Of a stretch of 52,563 bases of DNA, positions 8,885 to 17,991 are shown one piece after another (positions within the stretch are counted from its first letter, which is position 1; the number at the start of each line of letters is the position of its first letter). The stretch is from an uncultured Pseudomonadota bacterium. Lineage in GTDB: Bacteria; Pseudomonadota; Alphaproteobacteria; Rs-D84. Location: positions 1 through 52,563 of the forward strand of contig CAMOGA010000008.1 of the NCBI GenBank assembly GCA_946613885.1. Reading direction: 5' to 3'. A model generated the notes under the pieces. It did no database searches, was not told the origin of the DNA, and saw only the letters and a list, made by a program, of their open reading frames with translations. The translations under genes and the position numbers were made by a program.

Positions 8885-9247
8885 TTACCATGTTTCCAAA
8901 ACCTTACACCCAATGATTTTCATTCCAGATGTAGATAACACAAATGTCAACAGAACACCAATCATGAATAACAAAGTAAACCCAACCAATAATCCGGTCC
9001 CTTTTTCTTTTAATGTTTTCATTTCTGCTTTGCCACCAGATATAAAATCCCACGCCCATCCAGCGATATAAAACGCAGCACCAACGAATGCCAAAATTTG
9101 CAATATTTTGAATATATCATGCAATTTTTCAAACAAAGCACAATACGGTGCCGCATCCAATGTTTTATCCCCTTCTTCAGCAAACACAGGCATTGATGTC
9201 ATTATCGCAATTAATGCAAAATTCATTTTGTTCATTATTTTTTTCAT
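8885..9247 (-). CDS. VirB2/TrbC-like small membrane protein
   Basis: 120-aa protein with a signal peptide (cleavage near VFAEE) and two hydrophobic segments (~45-68 and ~83-107) separated by a short basic loop (GGKAEMKTLKEKG). This is the layout of VirB2/TrbC-type pilin subunits of type IV secretion systems, but no signature residue proves it. Two cysteines, one after the signal and one near the C-terminus (IIGCKVL), may form a disulfide. The ribosome site AAAGGAG is 5 nt before ATG. No other T4SS gene is in the window, so it may instead be a lone small envelope protein. Confidence 0.7.
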   Translation of the reverse strand: MKKIMNKMNFALIAIMTSMPVFAEEGDKTLDAAPYCALFEKLHDIFKILQILAFVGAAFYIAGWAWDFISGGKAEMKTLKEKGTGLLVGFTLLFMIGVLLTFVLSTSGMKIIGCKVLETW

Positions 9248-9302
9248 AAAAACTCCTTTTCTTTACATGATATTTTATCACAAAAATATTAGATAAACAA
9301 AT

Positions 9303-9336
9303 AAAAAAACACCGATTTTTACATCGGTGTTTTTGT
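9303..9336 (-). terminator. Intrinsic terminator of the lipoprotein gene
   Basis: Stem ACACCGAT/ATCGGTGT (9309-9316, 9323-9330) with loop TTTTAC and U-runs on either side. It lies 17 nt after the stop of the minus-strand lipoprotein gene. Confidence 0.8.
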
Positions 9337-9352
9337 CTGCAAATAACAACTA

Positions 9353-9730
9353 TTAACCCGCGTATGATGGGACAATGATGTATCTGTTTTTCAAAGTACG
9401 TTTTTTACCGCATTTTGAACAACCACATTTTGGCGCGGACATTGTAGAATTTTCTTCTGTATATACTGGAACAATTGCTTTACGATCATTACGTTCCAAA
9501 CCAAAAGTATCATCATTATACAAATCTTCACATCTTGTATTGCGATAAACTACCTTTTTGGCATCACGTAATGAATTAATATCATCACTGAATCTTTTAC
9601 CTTTTTCGGTTTGATAATATACACAATCACTGCCTTCCTGACGATAACGTAAATCTGTTGTGTAATAATCATAACCTGTGCATGCAGCCAAAGTTGTTAA
9701 ACCCAACAAAGACAAAACTATTTTTTTCAT
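9353..9730 (-). CDS. Small predicted lipoprotein
   Basis: 125 aa. The signal ends in a lipobox LAAC with the lipidated Cys at residue 17, followed by a Tyr/Asp/Arg-rich soluble domain with no family I recognise. Near the C-terminus is a Cys cluster KCGCSKCGKK (~102-111) that could bind metal or form disulfides. It is flanked by its own terminator downstream. The upstream spacer to the divergent aldolase gene (9731-9871) has a TTGACA on the minus strand at 9799-9794. Confidence 0.75.
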   Translation of the reverse strand: MKKIVLSLLGLTTLAACTGYDYYTTDLRYRQEGSDCVYYQTEKGKRFSDDINSLRDAKKVVYRNTRCEDLYNDDTFGLERNDRKAIVPVYTEENSTMSAPKCGCSKCGKKRTLKNRYIIVPSYAG

Positions 9731-9842
9731 TTTTATTTCCTTTTTATTGGTTAATTCGATTCGTTATTTAAATTTTGACATAAATATTCTTGTTGTCAAG
9801 TTTTTTAGACAAAAAAAACAGACAAAAAACCACCAGTTATGT

Positions 9843-9848
9843 TATAAT
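9843..9848 (+). promoter_or_regulatory. Probable -10 box of the aldolase gene
   Basis: TATAAT at 9843-9848 is preceded by an xxGACA-like -35 about 17-18 bp upstream and followed by a GGGGG ribosome site before the ATG at 9872. Confidence 0.45.
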
Positions 9849-9871
9849 ATGTATAAATACAGGGGGTAAAA

Positions 9872-10813
9872 ATGCATTATTCTGATTACGGATTGGCAAA
9901 TACAAAACAATTATTAACACGGGCTTTGCGCGGCGGATATGCCGTTCCAGCGTTTAATTTTTACAATATGGAAACTTTGTCTGCAATATTGAACGCAGCA
10001 CAAATAACACACAGCCCGATAATATTGGCTGTATCTGAAAGTGCATTAAATTACATGGGCGATGATATATTAATGGGCATGATACGTGGTGCAAAATACA
10101 AAAAAAATACCGTTGCATTGCATCTGGACCACGGGCATAGTTTTGAAATTTGTAAACGTGCAATAGATATGGGATTTTCATCTGTTATGTTTGACGGTTC
10201 TGCCTTAAAGTTGGCTGAAAACATAAAAACATCCCGCCGTGTTGCTGATTATGCCCATAAATTTGATGTATCTGTTGAAACAGAACTGGGTGTTTTGGCC
10301 GGTATTGAAGACGAAAACACAAATTCAGACACACATCTTTATACTAATCCTGATATTGTTCACGATTTTGTTCAAAAAACACGTACAGATTCTTTGGCGG
10401 TTGCAATTGGCACTTCACACGGTGCATATAAACGAAAAAATCCATCAGAATCTTTGCGATTCGATATTTTACAACGAATCGTGAAAAATATTCCTAATAC
10501 CCCTTTGGTTTTACATGGTGCGTCATCAATTCCACAAAAATACATTAAAAATATAAATAAATTCGGCGGCGATATACAAAACGCATACGGAATACCACCA
10601 TCCCAAATAAGGCGTGCGATTTCTATGCATATAACCAAGGTTAATGTTGATTCCGATTCGCGACTGGCATTTACATCGGCAATACGCGAATATTTATCAA
10701 AGCACATAAACGCATTTAATCCGCGTGATTATTTGCTGTTTGCACAAAATGAAATAACCCAAAATTGTATCAATGAAATTCAAAACATAATGGGGTCTGG
10801 ATATAAGATATAA
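9872..10813 (+). CDS. fba: Class II fructose-1,6-bisphosphate aldolase
   Basis: 313-aa zinc aldolase that cleaves fructose-1,6-bisphosphate to DHAP and glyceraldehyde-3-phosphate in central glycolysis/gluconeogenesis. Hallmarks are PAFNFYNMET near the N-terminus, HLDHG (catalytic Asp and zinc His, ~88-92), VETELG (~133-138), the zinc His in GTSHGAYK, and LHGASSIP before a KVNVDSD phosphate-binding motif. Length matches the class IIB/GatY-like branch, so a tagatose-bisphosphate or related aldolase role cannot be excluded. Monocistronic, with its own promoter and a terminator shared with efp. Confidence 0.9.
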   Translation: MHYSDYGLANTKQLLTRALRGGYAVPAFNFYNMETLSAILNAAQITHSPIILAVSESALNYMGDDILMGMIRGAKYKKNTVALHLDHGHSFEICKRAIDMGFSSVMFDGSALKLAENIKTSRRVADYAHKFDVSVETELGVLAGIEDENTNSDTHLYTNPDIVHDFVQKTRTDSLAVAIGTSHGAYKRKNPSESLRFDILQRIVKNIPNTPLVLHGASSIPQKYIKNINKFGGDIQNAYGIPPSQIRRAISMHITKVNVDSDSRLAFTSAIREYLSKHINAFNPRDYLLFAQNEITQNCINEIQNIMGSGYKI

Positions 10814-10838
10814 AAAACGGCACAAATGTGCCGTTTTA
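10813..10838. terminator. Bidirectional terminator between fba and efp
   Basis: AAAACGGCAC/GTGCCGTTTT stem (10814-10823, 10828-10837) lies between two convergent stops and has A/T flanks suited to both strands. Confidence 0.85.
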
Positions 10839-10840
10839 AT

Positions 10841-11410
10841 TTATTTTGCACGTTCAACGTATTCTAATGTTTCCGTATTCACCACAATACGTTCACCCTG
10901 TTCAATAAACACAGGAACCTGAACACGAACACCATTGTCCAAAATCGCAGGTTTACCACCACTGCTGGTTGCGGTTTGTCCCTTTAATGCAGGTTCTGTT
11001 TCTTCAACTGTTGCGATAACTGTTTTTGGCAAAGTTATCGATACAGGATGTCCTTCGATAAAATTGGCACGCACCAACATTTCTGGGGCCAAAAATTTCA
11101 TCTGTTCGCCCAAAGAATCATTTGGCATTGTAAATTGTTCATAATCAGACAAATTCATAAAGAACGCATCTGTACCATCAGAATACAAATATTGACATTC
11201 AAAATCTTCAACCATCAATTTTTCAACTTTGTCTTCGGCACGCCAGCGATCACCACCTTTGTTTCCTGTATCAATATCGCGCAAATCCGCCTGAACAAAC
11301 GCACCACCCTTACCAGGTTTAACCTTGGTTATCGATGTGACCGAATAACGTTTACCGTTGTGAGAAATAACCCAACCCACACGCATATCATTTGCAATAA
11401 AAGAAGCCAT
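10841..11410 (-). CDS. efp: Elongation factor P
   Basis: 189-aa translation factor that relieves ribosome stalling at polyproline stretches. The KOW-like domain I holds KPGKGGAF with the normally modified lysine at residue 34. The two OB domains follow (FIEGHPVSITLP in domain II; VQVPVFIEQGERI in domain III), and the EF-P C-terminal signature region is intact. Ribosome site AAGGGG is upstream. The promoter is TTGCGA-N17-TATCAT. Whether the lysine is modified by EpmA or another enzyme cannot be judged here. Confidence 0.96.
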   Translation of the reverse strand: MASFIANDMRVGWVISHNGKRYSVTSITKVKPGKGGAFVQADLRDIDTGNKGGDRWRAEDKVEKLMVEDFECQYLYSDGTDAFFMNLSDYEQFTMPNDSLGEQMKFLAPEMLVRANFIEGHPVSITLPKTVIATVEETEPALKGQTATSSGGKPAILDNGVRVQVPVFIEQGERIVVNTETLEYVERAK

Positions 11411-11444
11411 TTTTTACCCCTTGGTTTAAAAATTACTGGGCAAA

Positions 11445-11473
11445 TGATATAATAAAAAATTCATATTCGCAAC
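11445..11473 (-). promoter_or_regulatory. Probable sigma70 promoter of efp
   Basis: On the minus strand TTGCGA (11473-11468), 17-bp spacer, TATCAT (11450-11445), 35 nt before the efp start. Confidence 0.5.
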
Positions 11474-11495
11474 AAAAAACAAGAAAAATTAAGAA

Positions 11496-12306
<811 letters not shown>

Positions 12307-12332
12307 TGTTTCTCCCCGCTTTTATCCCGAAT

Positions 12333-12338
12333 ATTATA
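12333..12338 (-). promoter_or_regulatory. -10 box of the CA-repeat gene
   Basis: Perfect TATAAT on the minus strand (12338-12333), about 27 nt upstream of the ATG at 12306. No good -35 is seen, the upstream region being an A/T run. Confidence 0.45.
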
Positions 12339-12363
12339 ACAAATTTTATGTATTAAAAAAAGC

Positions 12364-12395
12364 AAAAAAAATCCGCTAACCAGCGGATTTTTTAT
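12364..12395 (-). terminator. Intrinsic terminator of dnaN
   Basis: Stem AAATCCGCT/AGCGGATTT (12369-12377, 12382-12390), loop AACC, followed on the minus strand by a U-run. Confidence 0.85.
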
Positions 12396-12409
12396 CGTTT
12401 TTTTATATC

Positions 12410-13522
12410 TTACATTCTCATTGGCATCAAGACAAACAACGAATCGGTATCTTTGTCTGTAGATTTAATAATTGTTGGTGATAAAGATTCCTGCATTTCC
12501 ATCTGGAATTTTTCACCTTCTACCTGACCTGCAACATCCAACAAGAATTTAACATTGAAATTAATCGCAAATGTTGCATCACCATTATATTCAATATCTA
12601 ATTCCTGGGTCGCAGTTCCTGCATCTGGACTGGATGCATTGATAACCAATTTGTTCATCGAAAATTCTAATTGAACAGATTTTGTTTTATCAATACTGGC
12701 CACAGACACCAAATCCACAGCATTTATAAATTGTTTTCTGTCCAAAGTTGCGATTTTATCATTACCCTTTGGAATAACAACACGATAATTCGGATATTGC
12801 GCATCAACCAGTTTGCTGGTTAACGTGGCCGCACCCACCGTAAAGCGCGCCTTGGTATCTGACAATTCAACCGTCACATCATCGACGTTTGCGTCTTCCA
12901 ATAATTTTGACAATTCACCAATCACACGACGCGGAATAATTACAGATGGCATACCTTTGGCATCAACAGGCGCATCCATTGCACACAATGCCATACGTTG
13001 CGCATCTGTTGCAACCGCCGTTAATTTACCAGTATCTTCGGATATATGAAAATATATACCCCCCAAATGATAACGAACATCGTCTGTTGGAATTGCAAAT
13101 TTGGTTTGATTAATCAAATGTGCCAAATCGCCAGTTGTCATCTGAAATTTCGTACTTAAATTTCCACCCGCCATTACAGGAAAATTTTCCGCTGGTAATG
13201 TTGGCAAATGAAATACTGCACGACCACTGGATACAACCAATTGATCGCCAGATTGTCTGAAACTGATTTCTGCATCATCTGGTAATTTACGAACAATATC
13301 ATACAACATTTGAACCGGTACAGTTGTTTTACCAGCCAATGTAATGTCGGCAGCCACATGTTCCACCAATTCCAAATCAACATTTGTCGCCGATAAAATT
13401 AAATCGTCACCAACCTCTATTTTAACATTAACCAAAATGGGCAACGCCGCACGTTTTTCAACAATTGATTGCATATGCCCCAGCGCACGTATTAAAACCT
13501 GACGAAACACTGAAAATTCCAT
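12410..13522 (-). CDS. dnaN: DNA polymerase III beta sliding clamp
   Basis: 370-aa processivity clamp that encircles DNA and tethers the replicase and other partners. Three repeated clamp domains are recognisable: the MEFSVFRQVLIRAL start, IGGIYFH-type domain II motif (HLGGIYFH, DAQRMA) and the C-terminal SLSPTIIKS and FVLMPMRM end, which forms the partner-binding groove. Ribosome site AGGAG precedes the ATG. It stands alone: dnaA lies 13 kb away on the same strand and no recF is seen, so the classic dnaA-dnaN-recF order is broken. Confidence 0.96.
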   Translation of the reverse strand: MEFSVFRQVLIRALGHMQSIVEKRAALPILVNVKIEVGDDLILSATNVDLELVEHVAADITLAGKTTVPVQMLYDIVRKLPDDAEISFRQSGDQLVVSSGRAVFHLPTLPAENFPVMAGGNLSTKFQMTTGDLAHLINQTKFAIPTDDVRYHLGGIYFHISEDTGKLTAVATDAQRMALCAMDAPVDAKGMPSVIIPRRVIGELSKLLEDANVDDVTVELSDTKARFTVGAATLTSKLVDAQYPNYRVVIPKGNDKIATLDRKQFINAVDLVSVASIDKTKSVQLEFSMNKLVINASSPDAGTATQELDIEYNGDATFAINFNVKFLLDVAGQVEGEKFQMEMQESLSPTIIKSTDKDTDSLFVLMPMRM

Positions 13523-13640
13523 AATATAACTCCTGTTTCTTTATTTCATTAAATTCCTTAGATTGGATTTTATCAAAAAACACCGATTCGGTGCAAGAAT
13601 AAATCTGCACTTTTTCAAACATCTATAAAAGTTGACAAAT

Positions 13641-14411
13641 TTATTTAATTAATAATTTATCTAATTTGTTTCTGATTTTTTTCAAATCATCGTATTTTTT
13701 AATTGTGCCTTTTTCTGCAAAAGATATATCGCCAGTTTCTTCGGACACAACCAAAACTGTTGCTTTTGATAATTCAGACATCCCTAATGCTGCACGATGA
13801 CGTGTTCCATATTTCCATTGTAATTGATTTTGTGATAACGGTAAAATCGCGCCGGCATATGCAATTTTATTGTTCATTATTATTACTGCACCATCGTGTA
13901 ATGGGGTTTTATTAAAGAATATTGTTAATAATAATTCACTGGATATAATCGCATCTATTTTTGTGCCATATCTTTCAATTATTCCATCGTCTGTATCTTC
14001 GGGAAAAACAATTAATGCACCCGTATGTTTTTCAGACATATATGTAACCGCTTTGACAATTTCATCGATAGATTTTTGTTTGTCGCCAATTTTTTTTGTT
14101 GATTGTTTAAATGCAAAAATTACGTTTTGTAATCCATGAATATTTCCCATTAACGCCAAAAATTTGCGTAATTCTGGTTGAAATATTACAATTAATGCCA
14201 TCGATAATAATAATGCAACCCAATGAAAAAAGCGGCCTAATAAATCTAAATGCAACCACGGCAACACAAAACCCAATGCCCACATAATTCCTAGACCAAT
14301 TAAACCACGAACCAATTTCTCAGAAGATGTGTTTTTTATAAAACTGATATAAAAAACATAAGCAATAATAAAAATTATACATGTTTGAACAATATTTAAC
14401 CAATTTAACAT
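13641..14411 (-). CDS. cdaA: CdaA-type diadenylate cyclase (c-di-AMP synthase)
   Basis: Makes the second messenger c-di-AMP from two ATP. The start is ATG 14411, six nt after AAGGAA and one nt after the asmA stop; an earlier ATG lies inside asmA. 256 aa: three TM helices (~5-25, ~34-54, ~60-80), then a DAC (DisA_N) domain with both catalytic motifs, DGA (173-175, in LHDGAVII) and RHR (204-206, in GTRHRAALG), plus the GALIVFP strand. This is the CdaA/DacA layout of Firmicutes. The usual partners cdaR (ybbR) and glmM are not adjacent; instead asmA, rluC and a pilin precede it in a tight operon. c-di-AMP synthases are uncommon in Alphaproteobacteria. Confidence 0.92.
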   Translation of the reverse strand: MLNWLNIVQTCIIFIIAYVFYISFIKNTSSEKLVRGLIGLGIMWALGFVLPWLHLDLLGRFFHWVALLLSMALIVIFQPELRKFLALMGNIHGLQNVIFAFKQSTKKIGDKQKSIDEIVKAVTYMSEKHTGALIVFPEDTDDGIIERYGTKIDAIISSELLLTIFFNKTPLHDGAVIIMNNKIAYAGAILPLSQNQLQWKYGTRHRAALGMSELSKATVLVVSEETGDISFAEKGTIKKYDDLKKIRNKLDKLLIK

Positions 14412-14412
14412 T

Positions 14413-16503
14413 TTATATTCCTTTTGTTTCAAAAAAATCTTGTACTAAAATTTTTATTGGTTGTCCCATCCAATCAGGATCATCACGTTTTTTAGGCGCA
14501 CCTTTATCGCGTGCAGTTTTATACGGATTATCATCAGACAACCAACTTTCTAATAAATCGCCTGCCAATAATCCCGCAACCAAACCACCCGCAATACTTA
14601 ATCCGCCAGTAAAAGGCGATAACAATAAACCAATTCCAACCGCAGAGCCAACCTTTTCCGCCACAGCCATACCACTGATTTTAAAATCTGGCTCTGCCAA
14701 ATTACCAGTTATTTGTAATGCATTAACCAAATTGCCCGACAAAGATAATTTCAATCCACGCACAGGCACAGATGCCAAAGACATTTGTATTTTTTCTTTG
14801 CCTAAATCCAAATTACCAGCCAGACGTAAATTAATCAAGTGGGTTTCAACAGCGACCCCATTTTGTGTTTCAATTAATCCATTACGCAATTTTACATTTA
14901 CGATGGCCTTGTCTATTTTTATCATATCGCGTTTTTTACCAGTGAATAAATCTTCAACATTATGACGCAGGTTGGTTAAAAAATCACCACCGTACATATA
15001 TTCAACCAAATCTTCATGTGCATATCCCGTTCCCACAGAATACACCATCACAGGTCCTGTTATTGTTTGCATTATTTCAGACAAATTCGTTCCGTTTGCC
15101 GTAACATATAAATCTACATTAACTGGCAGACCAGAAATTATATTTTTGACATTTACCTGATTTAAAATTTCACCAACATAAATTTTTTCACCCAACGCCG
15201 CAGCGGTCGCTGTATAGCGTCCTGTTTCATCAATATCAGACACCAAAACAACATTTATATTTCCAGACGCAATTCCAACCTTAGCATTTGCACGTAATGT
15301 ATGATTTTTGATTTTCATTTTCAGATTAATATCTGATAAATCCAAAGACCTGTATACTACAAAATGTTTCAAACCAATATCTATGTCCGCATCCAAATTA
15401 TATAAAAATGTGCCAAATAACGGTATATCATGAAAAATATTTAATTCACGCTTTGGATGAACCCACGGTTTGCCAACACCAAACCATTCTGGAAATGATT
15501 TGTATATGTTTATGTTATCTGAATTTAATTTTACGTTAAACACAGGAATATTTTTTGACCAATCATATGAACCAGAAAAACTTATATCCGAACCGGCAAT
15601 TGATACAGATGATTTTCTGAAAGTCACATTGTTTCGACCGATACCACCGGCAATATTTACCTTGATTTTTGGTAATTGCAACATATCCACATTAAACCAT
15701 TTTCCAGATTGTTTTATATTTGGGATTTCGCCACGCAAAATAAAATCTATTGGTAATTTACTGGTTCCTTCCAATGCAATATCTGCAATCAGTGCCTCGC
15801 CCCCTGTTGCCAAAGCAATTCGCATTGGATATATTTTTCTGTCAGAATTATATTCAGAAAATTGAATTACAAACGGTAAATTTTTATCATACGGTTTAAC
15901 CCAACCGCTGTATTCACGATTATTGTGTCGCATATAATTTGCAATTCCGAAACTGGACAAATCATATTTATCACCATATATATTCAAATGTAAGTTTTCA
16001 ATTTCTAGTCCGCCAAACGGCAATTGTTCAACAGGATATTTTGGATGTTCTGTATTTTCTGTATACGTGGGATTTTCTGGTGTTTGTGGGTTATTAAACA
16101 CAATTGAATTTTTACCATCTGCATTTTTTTCAATGTAAATATTTGCATCATAAACTTTGATATTCCTGATTACAGGATGCGAAGAAAATAATGAAAACAA
16201 ATCCATACGAACACTGATTTTTTTTGCATGAAACATATCTTTATTTTTTGCCCAATCTGCATTTGGAACGCGCACATTATTTAATTCAAATTCTGGTCGC
16301 AAAGAAAATTTCCATGACATTTTACCATCTATCTCAATAGGCATATTGGTATTATCACGTAAAACAGATAAAATATTTCCACGCAAAGATTCTAAATTAA
16401 CACGATGTAATGCAATTATAAAAGCAACAATTAACCCCATAAAGAAAAACGCTATGGTTTTCAGTAAAAAAATATGTCTTTTATAAAAGGTATATAAAAA
16501 CAT
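14413..16503 (-). CDS. AsmA-family inner-membrane/periplasmic protein
   Basis: 696-aa protein with one N-terminal TM (~13-33) and a long periplasmic region. The family comprises bridge-like or chaperone-like proteins affecting outer-membrane lipid and protein supply. The N-terminal AsmA domain shows MSWKFSLRPEFELNNVRVPNA. The C-terminal AsmA_2-like stretch includes TQNGVAVETHLINLRLAGNLDLGKE-type strands (~565-600), followed by a Gly-rich hydrophobic tail (LLSPFTGGLSIAGGLVAGLLAG) and a basic end. Ribosome site TAGGAAA includes the rluC stop. Middle of a tight operon rluC-asmA-cdaA. Confidence 0.9.
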   Translation of the reverse strand: MFLYTFYKRHIFLLKTIAFFFMGLIVAFIIALHRVNLESLRGNILSVLRDNTNMPIEIDGKMSWKFSLRPEFELNNVRVPNADWAKNKDMFHAKKISVRMDLFSLFSSHPVIRNIKVYDANIYIEKNADGKNSIVFNNPQTPENPTYTENTEHPKYPVEQLPFGGLEIENLHLNIYGDKYDLSSFGIANYMRHNNREYSGWVKPYDKNLPFVIQFSEYNSDRKIYPMRIALATGGEALIADIALEGTSKLPIDFILRGEIPNIKQSGKWFNVDMLQLPKIKVNIAGGIGRNNVTFRKSSVSIAGSDISFSGSYDWSKNIPVFNVKLNSDNINIYKSFPEWFGVGKPWVHPKRELNIFHDIPLFGTFLYNLDADIDIGLKHFVVYRSLDLSDINLKMKIKNHTLRANAKVGIASGNINVVLVSDIDETGRYTATAAALGEKIYVGEILNQVNVKNIISGLPVNVDLYVTANGTNLSEIMQTITGPVMVYSVGTGYAHEDLVEYMYGGDFLTNLRHNVEDLFTGKKRDMIKIDKAIVNVKLRNGLIETQNGVAVETHLINLRLAGNLDLGKEKIQMSLASVPVRGLKLSLSGNLVNALQITGNLAEPDFKISGMAVAEKVGSAVGIGLLLSPFTGGLSIAGGLVAGLLAGDLLESWLSDDNPYKTARDKGAPKKRDDPDWMGQPIKILVQDFFETKGI

Positions 16504-16511
16504 GTTTTTTC

Positions 16512-17477
16512 CTATGGCATTTTAAATTCAAAAAACTTTACAACTGTCTGCATAAAATCTGGCACATCAGCACGCAAAGTAATTTCTTTACCATTTCTGG
16601 GATGTTTGAACGTTATTTTGTGAGCAAATAAAAATAATTTTTGCGTATTTAACACAGATGCAAACGTCCCGTCTTGTTCGTGTCGAATTCCACCATACAA
16701 ATCATCCCCAACAATTGGCGCATGCAAAGAAAATGCACTGTGCAATCTTAATTGATGTGTCCGACCTGTTTTTGGTGAAAACAAAACCCAGGTTAATAAT
16801 CCAGATACTTCACCCAAAACCTTGTATTCAGTAATCGCACGTTGTGCGACAATATTATCAGGTATTTTTGAAAAATCATCAAAAACTTGTCCTTTGGCAA
16901 CATAATTTTCAATTATTCCTGATTTTTGGGAAACATTTCCATATAGCAAAGCCAAATATTCTTTGTGTGCTGTTTTGTTTTGAAATTGTTCTGATAATAT
17001 TTGCGCAGCCCGTTGATTTTTTGCAACAACCAACAACCCGCTGGTTTCACGATCAATTCTGTGAACCAAAGATATTTTATCATACGGAAACAAAGCCGCA
17101 GCCATTTTATCAACAGATTTTTTTATTCCTGTTCCGCCCTGCACTGCTAATCCAGATGGTTTATTAAACACAACAATATCAGAATCATTATGAATTATAC
17201 ATTTTCTTAACTTTTCTAAATCCACCAAAGAATACGATTCGCCTGTTTCTTTCTTGGTTTTTGTGCGTTGGTATGATTGCAACGTTGGTGGTATGCGAAC
17301 CATATCACCAGTTGTTAATATTTCTGTTCCTTTGCATCGCGAAGAATTTATTCTTATTTGTCCACCACGACATAATTTATAAAAATCACGTTGCGGCAAC
17401 CCAGGATAATGACGCAAAAACCAACGCAATAAACGTGTTCCAGATTCAACGTCAGAAATCGTCACAAATTCCGCCAT
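16512..17477 (-). CDS. rluC: RluC/RluD-family rRNA pseudouridine synthase
   Basis: 321-aa enzyme isomerising uridines in 23S rRNA. An N-terminal S4 RNA-binding domain (~15-65, GGQIRINSSR) precedes the catalytic domain, whose motif HRIDRETSG (139-147) carries the catalytic Asp142. KTGRTHQLRLH and PIVGDDLYGG complete the RluA-family pattern. It starts a few nt after the pilin stop, so it is co-transcribed. RluC rather than RluD is suggested by length and the IVVFNKPSGLAVQGG motif, but target positions cannot be set from sequence. Confidence 0.9.
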   Translation of the reverse strand: MAEFVTISDVESGTRLLRWFLRHYPGLPQRDFYKLCRGGQIRINSSRCKGTEILTTGDMVRIPPTLQSYQRTKTKKETGESYSLVDLEKLRKCIIHNDSDIVVFNKPSGLAVQGGTGIKKSVDKMAAALFPYDKISLVHRIDRETSGLLVVAKNQRAAQILSEQFQNKTAHKEYLALLYGNVSQKSGIIENYVAKGQVFDDFSKIPDNIVAQRAITEYKVLGEVSGLLTWVLFSPKTGRTHQLRLHSAFSLHAPIVGDDLYGGIRHEQDGTFASVLNTQKLFLFAHKITFKHPRNGKEITLRADVPDFMQTVVKFFEFKMP

Positions 17478-17480
17478 ATA

Positions 17481-17942
17481 TTATTCGCCATATGTAATCG
17501 ATACAACATTATTGTTTCCTTCGACACAATTACCAGTGGCACCACTTTCCTGATGATCCGAAGAAATATATCCCACAGAATCAGTCCATGCCTTGATTAT
17601 TAATGCCTCGCAATCAGATTTAGACAAACCATTAATACTGACCACAAATTGGCGAGTGTTTGCCCTGTTAACAGATAATTCATACGTTCCACCATATGGG
17701 TTTTTATTGCTAACCGACATGGCTGCAAAAATTGTAGAATTATCAATGTTTGAAAAATCGTCATAATCACCCAACAAACCACGCACCCCAGACACAATCA
17801 AACCAACATCATCTATGACACGTGCCTGTTTTTGTCGGTTAATTCCCAACGAAATCAACACAAACGCTGTTGCAGTTAACATACCCATAATAGCCAAAAC
17901 ACCAACCATTTCAATCATAGAACGACCAGATTCTTGTTTCAT
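17481..17942 (-). CDS. Type IV prepilin-like protein
   Basis: 153 aa. The N-terminus MKQESGRSMIEMVGVLAIMG is a type III (prepilin) signal: cleavage expected after Gly6 with Glu at +5, but Arg rather than Phe/Met at +1. The hydrophobic helix ~9-33 is followed by a globular domain with a C-terminal Cys pair (SKSDCEAL and GNCVEGN) as in the disulfide loop of type IV pilins, PilS-like. Head of the operon with rluC, asmA and cdaA. It probably belongs with the PilN/PilL genes at 31.4-34.0 kb. Divergent from uvrC. Confidence 0.85.
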   Translation of the reverse strand: MKQESGRSMIEMVGVLAIMGMLTATAFVLISLGINRQKQARVIDDVGLIVSGVRGLLGDYDDFSNIDNSTIFAAMSVSNKNPYGGTYELSVNRANTRQFVVSINGLSKSDCEALIIKAWTDSVGYISSDHQESGATGNCVEGNNNVVSITYGE

Positions 17943-17991
17943 TTTTACACCTTTATTTGATTTTTCTTTATTTTATAATATCATATTTATT

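Noticed and set aside
8595..9247. Toxin-antitoxin pair formed by the RHH gene and the next gene
   Set aside because: The neighbour is convergent, separated by a bidirectional terminator, and has a signal peptide and two membrane helices.
12307..12365. In-frame N-terminal extension of the CA-repeat gene from ATG 12365
   Set aside because: It begins upstream of the TATAAT at 12338-12333, so it would not be in the transcript, and no ribosome site precedes it.
17815..17991. N-terminal extension of uvrC
   Set aside because: It is antisense to the pilin signal peptide and the GIY-YIG domain starts properly at MNIQFKD.
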